This document shows, in pieces, positions 38,536 through 48,840 of a DNA stretch of 64,000 nucleotides; within the stretch, counting starts at the first letter, position 1, and the number at the start of each line of letters is the position of its first letter. The position numbers and the translations under genes were made by a program. The notes below the pieces were generated by a model. That model saw only the letters and a program-made list of their open reading frames with translations. It ran no database searches and was not told the DNA's origin. The DNA comes from Clostridium sp. (lineage in GTDB: Bacteria > Bacillota > Clostridia > Clostridiales > Clostridiaceae): the NCBI RefSeq assembly GCF_016650035.1, contig NZ_JAENWM010000001.1, forward strand, positions 62,001-126,000, given 5' to 3'.

Positions 38536-38576
38536 AAAAAAGAACTCACAATTTTTAATTGTGAGTTCTTTTTTAT
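38536..38576. terminator. terminator
   Basis: AAAAAAGAACTCACAATT...AATTGTGAGTTCTTTTTT. Confidence 0.85.
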
Positions 38577-38665
38577 ATTTTTATTAATAATTAATGGGTT
38601 AATTGGTGATAATAATTAAAGTCAGTTCTGAAATCCATAGATATTATTAACAAAACGTTGAAAGG

Positions 38666-41600
38666 GTGATTATAGTGCTATATATTACAGTTGGGGCAAT
38701 AGTTGCAATATGTATTTTAATTTACATGGTGGTAAGAAAGAATTTAAATTATTATAAAGAAGAGAATCTACTAAAAGAAATTCCAACCATAAATGTGAAT
38801 CGAGAAGATTTAGAAAAACATGCCTTTGAAATAGCACGTTATTATTCTGATATCAAGAGTACTAATTGTAAGAAAAAGCTTATTAGTAATTTGGATAGAA
38901 GCTACGAAAAAATTTTAAAAGGCTATGATAAGATAGATAAACAAGAAAAAAATAAAAAAGAGGTATTGCCTGCTGCAGAATGGCTTTTAGATAATTTATA
39001 CTTAATAGAGAAGGAGTATAAAAACATAAAATATAATATGCCACAAACATATTATAATGACCTACCAGTGATATACAAAGGAGTTATGAAGGGTTATCCG
39101 AGAGTTTATCATATTGCTATAGAAATAGTATCCCACACCGATGGTAGGGTGGATGAAAGTGTTATTGCAAATTTTGTAAGGGCTTATCAAAAGAGCACCG
39201 CACTTACGTCTGGTGAACTTTGGGCTATTCCTATAATGCTGAGAATAGCCTTAATCCAAAATATCAGTAATATAACTGAGAAAATTGTTAATGCAGAGCA
39301 TAACAAAAAAGAAGCAGAACTGGTTGCGGAGAAATTAATTAATGCTTTTAACGAGGGTAAAATTGTTACAGAGATATCATTATTAAAAAGTCAAAAGCTT
39401 ACGTTTAATTCTCATTTTACAGAAAGGTTATTGAAACTATTAAGGGATAGTGGTATTGATTCTAAAGAAGTTTATCATTATATAGATGAGAAACTTGAAT
39501 CACAGGAAACAAGTTTAGAAAAAACGATATCCCTAGAACATCAAATAGAAGCTAGTTTTCAAATATCAATAGGAAATTCTATTAATAGCATAAGAATTAT
39601 TGAAGGTTTAAATTGGAAAAAATATTTTGAAAAGTTAAGTTCTGTAGAAAGTGTTTTAAGGGAAGATCCCAGCTGTACTTATGGAGAAATGGATTTTAAG
39701 TCAAGAGATAAGTATAGACATATAATAGAAAAACTATCTAAACATACGAAGATTCCTGAGTCATATATAGCCAAAAAAGCTATTGAATGTTGTAATGAAT
39801 GTGAAGTCTCAGAAAAGAATTTCTATAATAAGCATGTTGGTTTTTATTTGATAGATGAAGGAATAAAAGAATTAAAGGAAAAAATAGGATATAAGAACAC
39901 ATTCATAGAAGGGATTAAAGAGAGGATAAAGAAGAATAAAGAAAATTTTTATATAGGTACTATTGTTGTATTTACAATACTAATAATATGTCTATTTATT
40001 GTGTTTAGCCTATTAAATGATAGGTCTATATCACTATGGAGATATGTTTTAGCTACAATTGTTATATTAGTGCCATGTAGCGAAATAACAATATCAATTT
40101 TTAACTGGAGTGTAAATGTTTTGGGTTCTCCTTCATTTATACCTAAAATGGCTTATAAAGAAGCAATACCAGAAAAATATAGTACAGTGGTAGTAATTCC
40201 AACCATATTAAATAATCCGTCTAGGGTAAGAAGTTTGGTACATGATTTAGAAATTTACTATTTAGCTAATGCACAAAGCAATATGTATTTTGCATTACTA
40301 GGAGATTTTGTGGATAGTGCGGATAAAGAGGAACTTAGAGATAAGGAAGTAGTAAGTGAAGGACTTCTAGCAATAGAAGCATTAAATAAAAAGTATTGCA
40401 GTGATGAGCAAAAGATATTTTTCTTTTTTAATAGATATAGGCAGTACAATAAAAAAGAAAACAAATGGATTGGGTGGGAAAGAAAACGTGGAAAGCTTAT
40501 GGAATTTAATGAGTTTTTGAGGGGAAAAGAAAATACTAGTTACAATGTAATAAGCAGTAATGCAGAGTGCCTTCGAGTGATTAAATATGTTATTACATTA
40601 GATGCAGACACAAAGCTGCCAAGGGATTCTGCTAAGAAATTAATAGGGGCTATGGCACATCCACTAAATAATGCTATGCTAAATCATAGTAAAAAGAGCG
40701 TGGACAGGGGCTATGGGCTTATGCAACCAAGAATAGGGGTATCTATTCTGGCTGCAAATAAAACTCTATTTTCAAAGATTTTTTCTGGCGAAACAGGAAT
40801 AGATATGTATACTTCTGCGATTTCTGACGTATATCAGGATTTATTTGGTGAGGGTATTTTTACTGGAAAAGGAATTTATGATGTAGATGTTTTTAATTAT
40901 ATGTTAAAGGATGAAATACCTGAAAACACTGTATTAAGTCACGATTTGTTAGAGGGGTCATATGTTAGAACTGCATTGGTTACGGATGTTGAATTCATAG
41001 ATGGATACCCAGCTTATTACAATTCAAGTTCTATGAGATTACACAGATGGACTAGAGGAGATTGGCAGCTACTTCCTTGGCTTAAAAAATCTTCACCTTT
41101 AAGTAAAATATCTAAGTGGAAAATAGTGGATAATTTAAGGAGAAGTTTAATAACACCTTCTATTATGATTTTGATCCTACTTACTTTAAGTGGAGTATTG
41201 CCTGATGGTACGGATAAGTGGTTTGTTACAGCTTTTGTTGCGATTCTAGCACCTATACTTTTTGATGTAACAGAAGCTGTAGTTTCCCCTGCTAAAGGTA
41301 TAAGTTTAGTGGGTAAAATTCAGAATAGCAAGATGGCTATAGAACAGGTATTTTTAATTTTTTGCTTTATACCTTATCAAGCATATATTATGCTAGATGC
41401 CATAATTAGAACCTTATATAGGGTAACTTTCAGCAAGAAAAATTTATTGGAATGGCAGACGGCAGAAGATGTTGAAGTAAAACTAGGGAAAAAACTTAAA
41501 AATTTTATAGCTTCAATGTGGGTAGCTAGTGCCGTTTCGCTTTTAATTTTATTCTTAGCATTCAATTTAGATGTGAGTATTGGGTTCATTAGTATACCTT

Positions 41601-44600
41601 CATGTACTCTTTGGTTTTTAAGCCCTGTAATTGCTTATGTTATAAGTAAAGATAGAGTAATTGAAAGCTTAGAAATGGTGGAAGAAGAAAAGATTTTCCT
41701 TAGGAAATTAAGTAGAAAAACTTGGGCGTATTTTCAGGATTTTATCAATGAGGAGAATAATTTCCTCGGACCAGACAATTACCAAGAAGATCCACCTAAT
41801 GGAGTAGCATATAGAACTTCCCCAACGGACATGGGTATGGGTTTAACTGCAAATTTAGTTGCCTACGATTTAGGATATATAGGTACCATAGATGTTGTAA
41901 GCAGAACAGAGAAAAATATTACTTCAATGGAAGACATGGCTACCTACAAAGGTCATTTTTATAATTGGTACGATACTAGAAGCAAGGCACCGCTGTACCC
42001 TAGATATGTTTCCACTGTTGATAGTGGAAATTTAGTTGGTTATCTTTGGATAGTCACAGAGACGCTAGAGGAATATTTGAGAAATCCAATATTTAATCCT
42101 CAGCAAGTTAAGGGTATTCAAGATACAATGAGGCTGGCTAGTGAGGAAATAGAAGCAACTCTGGGAATAAAAGAATCATACAAAGTAGCTATAGAGAAGA
42201 TAGACATTAATAAAATAGATTTTAATTTATGGAAAGTATTACTTATAGATTTAGAAAGTAAGATTATGGAAATGGAAAAAAATAATTTAGGAAAAGAATT
42301 ATATTGGAATAAAAAACTAAAAGATGATGTGAATAGATTTTTAGAGGAAATAAATGAATTTTTTCCTTGGTCATATTATATTAGTCAAAAAAATCTTGAT
42401 TTAGACCTTAGTAATTCTTTACTTAGCATAATTGAAAAAACACCTTTAAATAACATTCCAAATAAAATAACTAAAGTTCTAAATATGTTAAGTGGTAAGT
42501 CGAAAAAAGATGAATCAATAGCAAAACTAAAAATTATGTTGCAAAATACAAAAGAAAGATCTAAGGTAATTATTTTGGACGTAGAAAAATTAAAAGAAAG
42601 AATAAATGTTATGGCAGAAGGTACGGATTTTAAAATGTTATATGATAAAGACAGGGAACTGTTTAGTATTGGATATGATGTTGAAAATGATAGTTTAGGT
42701 AAGAGCTATTATGATTTATTAGCATCTGAGTCGAGGCAAGCTAGCTTTATCGCCATAGCAAAGGGTGATGTTCCTAAAAAACATTGGTTTGTGCTCGGAA
42801 GATCTATGACTCTTATGGGTAAAGGGAAGGGATTAGTTTCTTGGAGTGGAACCATGTTCGAATACTTGATGCCCCTTCTTATAATGAAAAATTATCCAGG
42901 CACAATGCTAGACGAAACTTATAAAGCTGTGATTGAGGCACAAAAGAAATATTGCACTGAGAGAGGGGTGCCTTTTGGAATCTCTGAATCGGCATTTTAT
43001 AATTTTGATGTAAATTCAAATTATCAGTATAAGGCATTTGGAATAGCGGGAGTAGGCCTTAAACAAGGTCTGGCAAATGAACTGGTTGTGGCGCCTTATG
43101 CAACAATTATGGCATTGCAAACTGATTTTGTAGGAGCATATGATAATCTTAAAAAGCTTACGGATGAAGGATTAGAAGGAATTTATGGGTTTTATGAAGC
43201 TGTGGATTATACTAAAAATAGAATACCTAAAGAGGAATCAAAGGCAATTATTAAGTGTTTCATGATTCATCATGAAGGGATGAGCTTAATGGCTTTGGAT
43301 AATGTATTAGAAAATAATGTTTTCCAAAAAAGATTTCATAGGATTCCAAAAGTTAAAGCTACGGAGCTACTACTTCAGGAAAGAGTATCTAAGAGAGTAG
43401 TGTATGATAGAGAACATAAATTTAATGTTTCAGAAAAAAATATGGGAAAACAAAAGATTATAGTAAGGAAATATACAACAGCAAAAACAGAGTCACCAGA
43501 AACACATTTAATTTCTAATGGAAATTATTCACTAATGATTTCTAATAGTGGATCAGGGTATGCTTCAAGAAATAGAACTATGATTTATAGATGGAAGGAA
43601 GATGTGACTAAAGACAACACGGGAATGTTTATCTATATAAAAGATGTGCGTGAAAATGAGTACTTTAGTGCAACTTATGAACCATGTAAAAAGGAGGGGG
43701 ATAGTTATGAAGTAACTTTCGCATTGGATAAAGCTGAATTTACAAGGAGTGACAGTAGTATCACAACTAAAATGGAAATTACTGTGTCTACAGAAGATGA
43801 TTCAGAAGTTAGACGATTATCAATAACAAATCATGGCACCGGCAGTAAAATCTTAGAAATAACCAGTTATTTTGAAGTAACGCTAGCTCATTATGATGCA
43901 GATATAGTTCACCCAGCTTTTGGTAATCTGTTTGTAAAGACAGAGTATATAGATAATCCTAGTTGTATATTGGCAACTAGAAGACCTAGGGCTAAGGGTA
44001 AAAAACAACCTTGGCTTATGCAAACCGATGCAACAGATGGAACTACTGTAGGAACTATTCAGTATGAGACTAGTAGAGTGAATTTCATAGGACGTGGTGA
44101 AAATACAATACATCCGGCAAGTATGAAGAAAAACTCGATTTTATCTAATACTGTAGGAGCGGTGTTAGATCCTATAGTGAGTATAAGAAGAAAAGTTAAG
44201 ATAAAAGCTGGAGAAACCTGTGTTATAGCTTTCACTACAGCAATAGCCAGTAGCAAAGCTGAGGTAATAAGTTTAGCTAAAAAATATAGTGAACTTCACA
44301 ATGTAAATAGGGTATTTGAGCTTGCTTGGAGTCAAACCCAGGTGGATATGAAATATTATGGACTGAAATCTACCCAAGCAAATTTATATCAAGTAATGGC
44401 ATCTAAGATCTTGTTTTTAAATTCTACTTATAAAGAAAGAAGTGGATATATAAAAAATGTAAAGAAAGGGCAATTTGCTCTTTGGTCATATGGTATCTCA
44501 GGAGATTTGCCTATAATGCTACTTATAGCAAGAGAGAGTAAAGATAAAGATTTAGTTCGCCAACTTTTGAATGCCCATGAGTACCTTAGCCTTAAAGGGT

Positions 44601-47305
44601 TAAGAATTGATTTGGTGATAATAAATCTCCAGAAAGTCTCATATGATCAACCTTTACAAACAGATATTGTGGATTTGGTTGGAAGTAGTCACTTAAGAGG
44701 TAAAGAAAATAAACCAGGTGGACTATTTATACTTAATAAGGCTACTATCTTAGATGAGGATATAGAACTTTTGATAGCTATATCTCGAATAGTTATAGAT
44801 TCCTCAAAAGGAATGTTAGTATCCCAAATTCACAACAATAGTAAAAGAATAAGAAAGCAACCAATATTAGAAAAGATAGAAAGTACACTTACATTTGTTC
44901 CACGCATATTTAATATAGAGCACTTAGAATACTTTAATGACTTAGGAGGCTTCAATGTAGAAAATGAAAACTATACTATTCTGCTTAAAGATTTTAATAA
45001 TACCCCAGCACCATGGATAAATGTAATTTCAAACGGTGATTTTGGATTTCATGTGTCAGAATCTGGATCAGCATATACTTGGCATAAAAACAGCCGTGAA
45101 AATAAAATAACTACTTGGTCTAATGACTGGATAAGTGATGAATGCTCAGAAGCTATATATCTTAGAGATGATACTTTTGGGAATGTGTGGAGTATTACAC
45201 CTAAACCTATAAGAGATGGTGGAGAATACTTAATAGAACATGGATTTGGACATTCAGACTTTAAACATGAGGCTTTTGGGATTATGGGCGAAGTTACGAT
45301 GTTTGTGCCTATGAATCATAACCTTAAGCTATGTAAAATAAAACTTGTAAATAATAGCAATATAGCTAGAGAACTCTCTATAACCTACTATGCAGAACTT
45401 GTTATGGGGGTTGTACCTCAACATACTGCAGAGCATATTGTTACTTACTTGGATGAGGAAAAGGAATATATATATGCTACCAATTCTTATAGTCAGCATT
45501 TTGGAAAATTAAATGCTTTCTTAAAATTATTTGGTGGCGTAGATCAAAGTTTTACTGGCGATAAGGGTGAGTTTTTAGGTAGAGGAGGAAGTGTAGAGAG
45601 CCCAGCAGCGTTAAAAAGAGTAAGACTTTCAAACAATGTTGGAGTTGGACTCGATCCATGTCTAGCAGTTACTTCAAAAATTCATTTAGAGCCTAATATG
45701 GAGATTGAACTAGTAGCTATGCTAGGTGAAGATGAGAATTTAGATAATATTTCTACTACTATTATGAAATTTGAAGATGTTAAAAAAGTAGATTCTGAAT
45801 TAGAAGTGGTGAAGAATTATTGGAATAAGTTACTTCACACTATCCAGGTTAAGACTCCAGATAAGAGTATGGACTTAATGCTCAATGGGTGGCTTATGTA
45901 TCAAACTATAGTATGCAGATTATGGGCAAGAACAGCCTTTTATCAGTCTGGCGGAGCATATGGATTTAGAGATCAGCTTCAAGATGTTATGCCAGTGTGT
46001 TTAATAGAGCCTAGCATGACAAAGAAACAAATTTTGTATAGTGCTTCAAGACAATTTGTTGAAGGTGATGTTCAACATTGGTGGCATCCAGTGGTAGATA
46101 GTGGGATAAGAACAAGATTCTCAGATGACCTATTGTGGCTACCTTTTGTCACTATGGATTATATAAAAAATACTGGGGATTTTGCTATTCTTGATGAGCA
46201 GGCTGGATATTTAATGGATACGCCACTAGCCGAAGGTGAGGACGAAAGATATAATATTTCAGGAAAGGCAGATTTTACAGGGAGCATATATGAACATTGC
46301 ATAAAAGCTATAGATAAGAGTCTTAAATTTGGTACTCATAACATTCCTCTAATGGGAAGTGGAGATTGGAATGATGGAATGAGCACCGTAGGTAACAAGG
46401 GAAAAGGTGAAAGTGTATGGCTAGGATGGTTCTTATATAATATACTAGAAAATTTCACGGAGGCCTGCAAGTATAAAAAAGATGATGAAAGAATTAAGAT
46501 ATACTGTGATATGCAAGAGTATATAAGGGTAAATCTAGAGGAGAATGCATGGGACGGCGATTGGTATAGGAGAGCATATTTTGATGATGGTACACCACTA
46601 GGTTCATCTAAAAATGAAGAGTGCAAGATAGATTCCCTATCTCAATCCTGGTCAGTTATAGCGGGAGCTGCAAAGAAAGAAAGAGCAGGGTCGGCTATGA
46701 AGTCGTTAGAACGTTATTTAATAAAAGAAGATAAGAGCATGATTCTACTTTTAACTCCACCTTTTAGCAAATCTAATTTAGAACCAGGTTATATCAAAGG
46801 CTATGTACCTGGAGTTAGGGAAAATGGTGGCCAATATACACATGCTGCAACGTGGGTAATTCTTGCCTTTGCAAAACTTTCAAAGACGGATAAGGCAGCT
46901 AAATTGTATAATATGATAAACCCTATCAATCATACAAAAACGTTGCTTCAGTGTGAGGAGTATAAAACTGAGCCGTATGTAATGGCTGCTGATGTTTATG
47001 GGAAAAGGCCTCATGTAGGACGAGGCGGATGGAGTTGGTATACTGGGACGTCAGGATGGATGTATACAACGGGTATAGGAGCTATCCTAGGTTTTAAGTT
47101 AAAAGAAGGAAAAGGGTTTACCGTTGAACCCTGTGTTCCAGATGAATGGTCACAGTATGAGATTATTTACAAAAAAGATAATTTTGAATATGTGATTGAA
47201 GTTAAGCGACAGGGAGAAAAAGGTATTTGGCTTGATGGAAAATTATGTGATGATGGGTTAGTACCATTTATCGATGGAGTGCATAAAGTAGAGGTTATAA
47301 TTTAA
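38666..47305 (+). CDS. cyclic beta-1,2-glucan synthase-like giant protein (GT84 plus GH94 regions)
   Basis: 2879 aa; TM segments near 430-490 and 860-1010; VITLDADTKLP, RLHRWTRGDWQLLPWL, C-terminal phosphorylase-like SGGAYGFRDQLQDVMP, GSGDWNDGMSTVG. Confidence 0.85.
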   Translation: MIIVLYITVGAIVAICILIYMVVRKNLNYYKEENLLKEIPTINVNREDLEKHAFEIARYYSDIKSTNCKKKLISNLDRSYEKILKGYDKIDKQEKNKKEVLPAAEWLLDNLYLIEKEYKNIKYNMPQTYYNDLPVIYKGVMKGYPRVYHIAIEIVSHTDGRVDESVIANFVRAYQKSTALTSGELWAIPIMLRIALIQNISNITEKIVNAEHNKKEAELVAEKLINAFNEGKIVTEISLLKSQKLTFNSHFTERLLKLLRDSGIDSKEVYHYIDEKLESQETSLEKTISLEHQIEASFQISIGNSINSIRIIEGLNWKKYFEKLSSVESVLREDPSCTYGEMDFKSRDKYRHIIEKLSKHTKIPESYIAKKAIECCNECEVSEKNFYNKHVGFYLIDEGIKELKEKIGYKNTFIEGIKERIKKNKENFYIGTIVVFTILIICLFIVFSLLNDRSISLWRYVLATIVILVPCSEITISIFNWSVNVLGSPSFIPKMAYKEAIPEKYSTVVVIPTILNNPSRVRSLVHDLEIYYLANAQSNMYFALLGDFVDSADKEELRDKEVVSEGLLAIEALNKKYCSDEQKIFFFFNRYRQYNKKENKWIGWERKRGKLMEFNEFLRGKENTSYNVISSNAECLRVIKYVITLDADTKLPRDSAKKLIGAMAHPLNNAMLNHSKKSVDRGYGLMQPRIGVSILAANKTLFSKIFSGETGIDMYTSAISDVYQDLFGEGIFTGKGIYDVDVFNYMLKDEIPENTVLSHDLLEGSYVRTALVTDVEFIDGYPAYYNSSSMRLHRWTRGDWQLLPWLKKSSPLSKISKWKIVDNLRRSLITPSIMILILLTLSGVLPDGTDKWFVTAFVAILAPILFDVTEAVVSPAKGISLVGKIQNSKMAIEQVFLIFCFIPYQAYIMLDAIIRTLYRVTFSKKNLLEWQTAEDVEVKLGKKLKNFIASMWVASAVSLLILFLAFNLDVSIGFISIPSCTLWFLSPVIAYVISKDRVIESLEMVEEEKIFLRKLSRKTWAYFQDFINEENNFLGPDNYQEDPPNGVAYRTSPTDMGMGLTANLVAYDLGYIGTIDVVSRTEKNITSMEDMATYKGHFYNWYDTRSKAPLYPRYVSTVDSGNLVGYLWIVTETLEEYLRNPIFNPQQVKGIQDTMRLASEEIEATLGIKESYKVAIEKIDINKIDFNLWKVLLIDLESKIMEMEKNNLGKELYWNKKLKDDVNRFLEEINEFFPWSYYISQKNLDLDLSNSLLSIIEKTPLNNIPNKITKVLNMLSGKSKKDESIAKLKIMLQNTKERSKVIILDVEKLKERINVMAEGTDFKMLYDKDRELFSIGYDVENDSLGKSYYDLLASESRQASFIAIAKGDVPKKHWFVLGRSMTLMGKGKGLVSWSGTMFEYLMPLLIMKNYPGTMLDETYKAVIEAQKKYCTERGVPFGISESAFYNFDVNSNYQYKAFGIAGVGLKQGLANELVVAPYATIMALQTDFVGAYDNLKKLTDEGLEGIYGFYEAVDYTKNRIPKEESKAIIKCFMIHHEGMSLMALDNVLENNVFQKRFHRIPKVKATELLLQERVSKRVVYDREHKFNVSEKNMGKQKIIVRKYTTAKTESPETHLISNGNYSLMISNSGSGYASRNRTMIYRWKEDVTKDNTGMFIYIKDVRENEYFSATYEPCKKEGDSYEVTFALDKAEFTRSDSSITTKMEITVSTEDDSEVRRLSITNHGTGSKILEITSYFEVTLAHYDADIVHPAFGNLFVKTEYIDNPSCILATRRPRAKGKKQPWLMQTDATDGTTVGTIQYETSRVNFIGRGENTIHPASMKKNSILSNTVGAVLDPIVSIRRKVKIKAGETCVIAFTTAIASSKAEVISLAKKYSELHNVNRVFELAWSQTQVDMKYYGLKSTQANLYQVMASKILFLNSTYKERSGYIKNVKKGQFALWSYGISGDLPIMLLIARESKDKDLVRQLLNAHEYLSLKGLRIDLVIINLQKVSYDQPLQTDIVDLVGSSHLRGKENKPGGLFILNKATILDEDIELLIAISRIVIDSSKGMLVSQIHNNSKRIRKQPILEKIESTLTFVPRIFNIEHLEYFNDLGGFNVENENYTILLKDFNNTPAPWINVISNGDFGFHVSESGSAYTWHKNSRENKITTWSNDWISDECSEAIYLRDDTFGNVWSITPKPIRDGGEYLIEHGFGHSDFKHEAFGIMGEVTMFVPMNHNLKLCKIKLVNNSNIARELSITYYAELVMGVVPQHTAEHIVTYLDEEKEYIYATNSYSQHFGKLNAFLKLFGGVDQSFTGDKGEFLGRGGSVESPAALKRVRLSNNVGVGLDPCLAVTSKIHLEPNMEIELVAMLGEDENLDNISTTIMKFEDVKKVDSELEVVKNYWNKLLHTIQVKTPDKSMDLMLNGWLMYQTIVCRLWARTAFYQSGGAYGFRDQLQDVMPVCLIEPSMTKKQILYSASRQFVEGDVQHWWHPVVDSGIRTRFSDDLLWLPFVTMDYIKNTGDFAILDEQAGYLMDTPLAEGEDERYNISGKADFTGSIYEHCIKAIDKSLKFGTHNIPLMGSGDWNDGMSTVGNKGKGESVWLGWFLYNILENFTEACKYKKDDERIKIYCDMQEYIRVNLEENAWDGDWYRRAYFDDGTPLGSSKNEECKIDSLSQSWSVIAGAAKKERAGSAMKSLERYLIKEDKSMILLLTPPFSKSNLEPGYIKGYVPGVRENGGQYTHAATWVILAFAKLSKTDKAAKLYNMINPINHTKTLLQCEEYKTEPYVMAADVYGKRPHVGRGGWSWYTGTSGWMYTTGIGAILGFKLKEGKGFTVEPCVPDEWSQYEIIYKKDNFEYVIEVKRQGEKGIWLDGKLCDDGLVPFIDGVHKVEVII

Positions 47306-47309
47306 AAAA

Positions 47310-47346
47310 GAAAGGTAAGACTTCTATGTAGAAGTCTTACCTTTTA
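47310..47346. terminator. bidirectional terminator
   Basis: AAAGGTAAGACTTCTA-TG-TAGAAGTCTTACCTTT. Confidence 0.85.
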
Positions 47347-47396
47347 AAAAAAAGTCATTTGTTTTATTATTTTATTATAAATTAGAATTAAAAAAA

Positions 47397-47609
47397 TTAA
47401 TCTTCTATATCTGGAATTTCTTGACCACCGTTATAGGTGTAATCAAACTCAACATTAGAAATATTATTAGAAACTATAGGGTCAGTTACTGGATCGGGTA
47501 GTGTTGTAAAATCATCTTTGGTTTCTGAATAAGATCTTATTTCTCTGGGTTCTATATCATAAAAATCCCTTTCATGAGGTGCATACGTATTTAGTACTTT
47601 TTTAGACAT
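47397..47609 (-). CDS. small acidic protein of unknown function
   Basis: 70 aa; strong SD AAAGGAGGTATAAAC-ATG on the minus strand. Confidence 0.6.
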   Translation of the reverse strand: MSKKVLNTYAPHERDFYDIEPREIRSYSETKDDFTTLPDPVTDPIVSNNISNVEFDYTYNGGQEIPDIED

Positions 47610-47887
47610 GTTTATACCTCCTTTTATAGTTATATTACAACTTTATATTATATAGTGTTCCACACAATCGAGAAAAAAATGAAGGTAATATTAGTTAAAA
47701 GATTATAGATGAATAGGATGTAATAGTTTAGCTCAAAATATATAGATAAATAATTAATTTTTATTTAAAAAAGAGGAAACAATTAAGAAATGTAGAATAT
47801 ATATAATTGTTATCTATAAATAACTGTTACAGATTAAAAAAATTATAATCAGTATTTATAGAGTTAAATTTAAAGGAGGAATAATAA

Positions 47888-48262
47888 ATGACACAATTAA
47901 GACAAATTTACAAATGTGAAGTATGCGGTAATATAGTTGAAGTGGTTCATAATGCTGGAGGGGTTTTAGTTTGTTGTGGAAAACCAATGACACTAAAATC
48001 AGAAAATACTCAAGATGCAGCGGTTGAAAAACACGTTCCTGTAATTGAAAAAATAGAAGGCGGAATTAGAGTTTTGGTTGGAGCAGTAGAACACCCAATG
48101 ATCGAAGCGCATCATATTGAATTCATTGAAGTACATACAGAAAATAAGGTGTACAGAAAATACTTAAAACCAGGTGAAAAACCAGTGGCAGAATTTAAAT
48201 TAGAAGAAGAAGTTTTATACGTACGAGAATACTGTAATTTACATGGTCTTTGGAAAGCATAA
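47888..48262 (+). CDS. desulfoferrodoxin (superoxide reductase)
   Basis: YKCEVCGNIVEVVHNAGGVLVCCGKPM; EKHVPVIEK; HPMIEAHHIEFIEV; CNLHGLWK. Confidence 0.95.
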   Translation: MTQLRQIYKCEVCGNIVEVVHNAGGVLVCCGKPMTLKSENTQDAAVEKHVPVIEKIEGGIRVLVGAVEHPMIEAHHIEFIEVHTENKVYRKYLKPGEKPVAEFKLEEEVLYVREYCNLHGLWKA

Positions 48263-48374
48263 AATAGAGATTTTGATTGACAATTTATGCGGGTAGGAAT
48301 ATCATTATTTAAAGACATTTAAAATGTTCATAATGTATAGTCGTTGATGAGAAGTAAGTAGATTTAAAAACAGA

Positions 48375-48600
48375 TTTACAGAGAGTCGTAGATGTTGAAA
48401 TTACGATAATTATGTTTAAATTGAATGGGTCTCTAAGACTCGGGATGAAGTATAGTAGTCCTTGACGTAAGCCTTACGTTATAAAGGCAGGATATCGTAA
48501 CGTATCTGTTTGAGTAGAAGCTGGAAGCATAGCTTCTAAGTATTAGGTGGTACCGTGTATATACGCCCTATGGATTTATCCGTAGGGCTTTTTTTCATTT
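48375..48600 (+). ncRNA. T-box leader (Trp) with terminator
   Basis: candidate specifier TGG in GAATGGGTC; AGGTGGTACCGTG; terminator GCCCTATGGAT-TT-ATCCGTAGGGC + T7. Confidence 0.88.
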
Positions 48601-48617
48601 AGCACATTTAAAATAAT

Positions 48618-48807
48618 GAAAAAATCATATATTGAGTAGAGGGCATATGAACAAGTTTTAGTAATTCTTAATTCTTATATTTATAGATGCGTAAAGAAAA
48701 ACACATGTTTGAGCGATAGCGAGTTTGTGTTTTTTAGCAGATGTAAATATAAGAATTTTAGAATTACTTAACGATGTGAATTAGCATTCGGATCAATGTA
48801 TGATTTT
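48618..48807. repeat. foldback repeat copy 2 (same family as 18505-18740)
   Basis: core ACATGTTTGAGCGATAGCGAGTTTGT (48703-48728) is 24/26 identical to the reverse complement of 18607-18632; arms share AGTAATTCT...AATT...TTTA and GAATGCT. Confidence 0.8.
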
Positions 48808-48840
48808 CATTCATTATTTATATTATAGGAGATGATTATT

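Noticed and set aside
40258-41589. Small minus-strand ORFs within the glucan synthase gene
   Set aside because: Antisense artefacts of a long AT-rich frame; no supporting signals.
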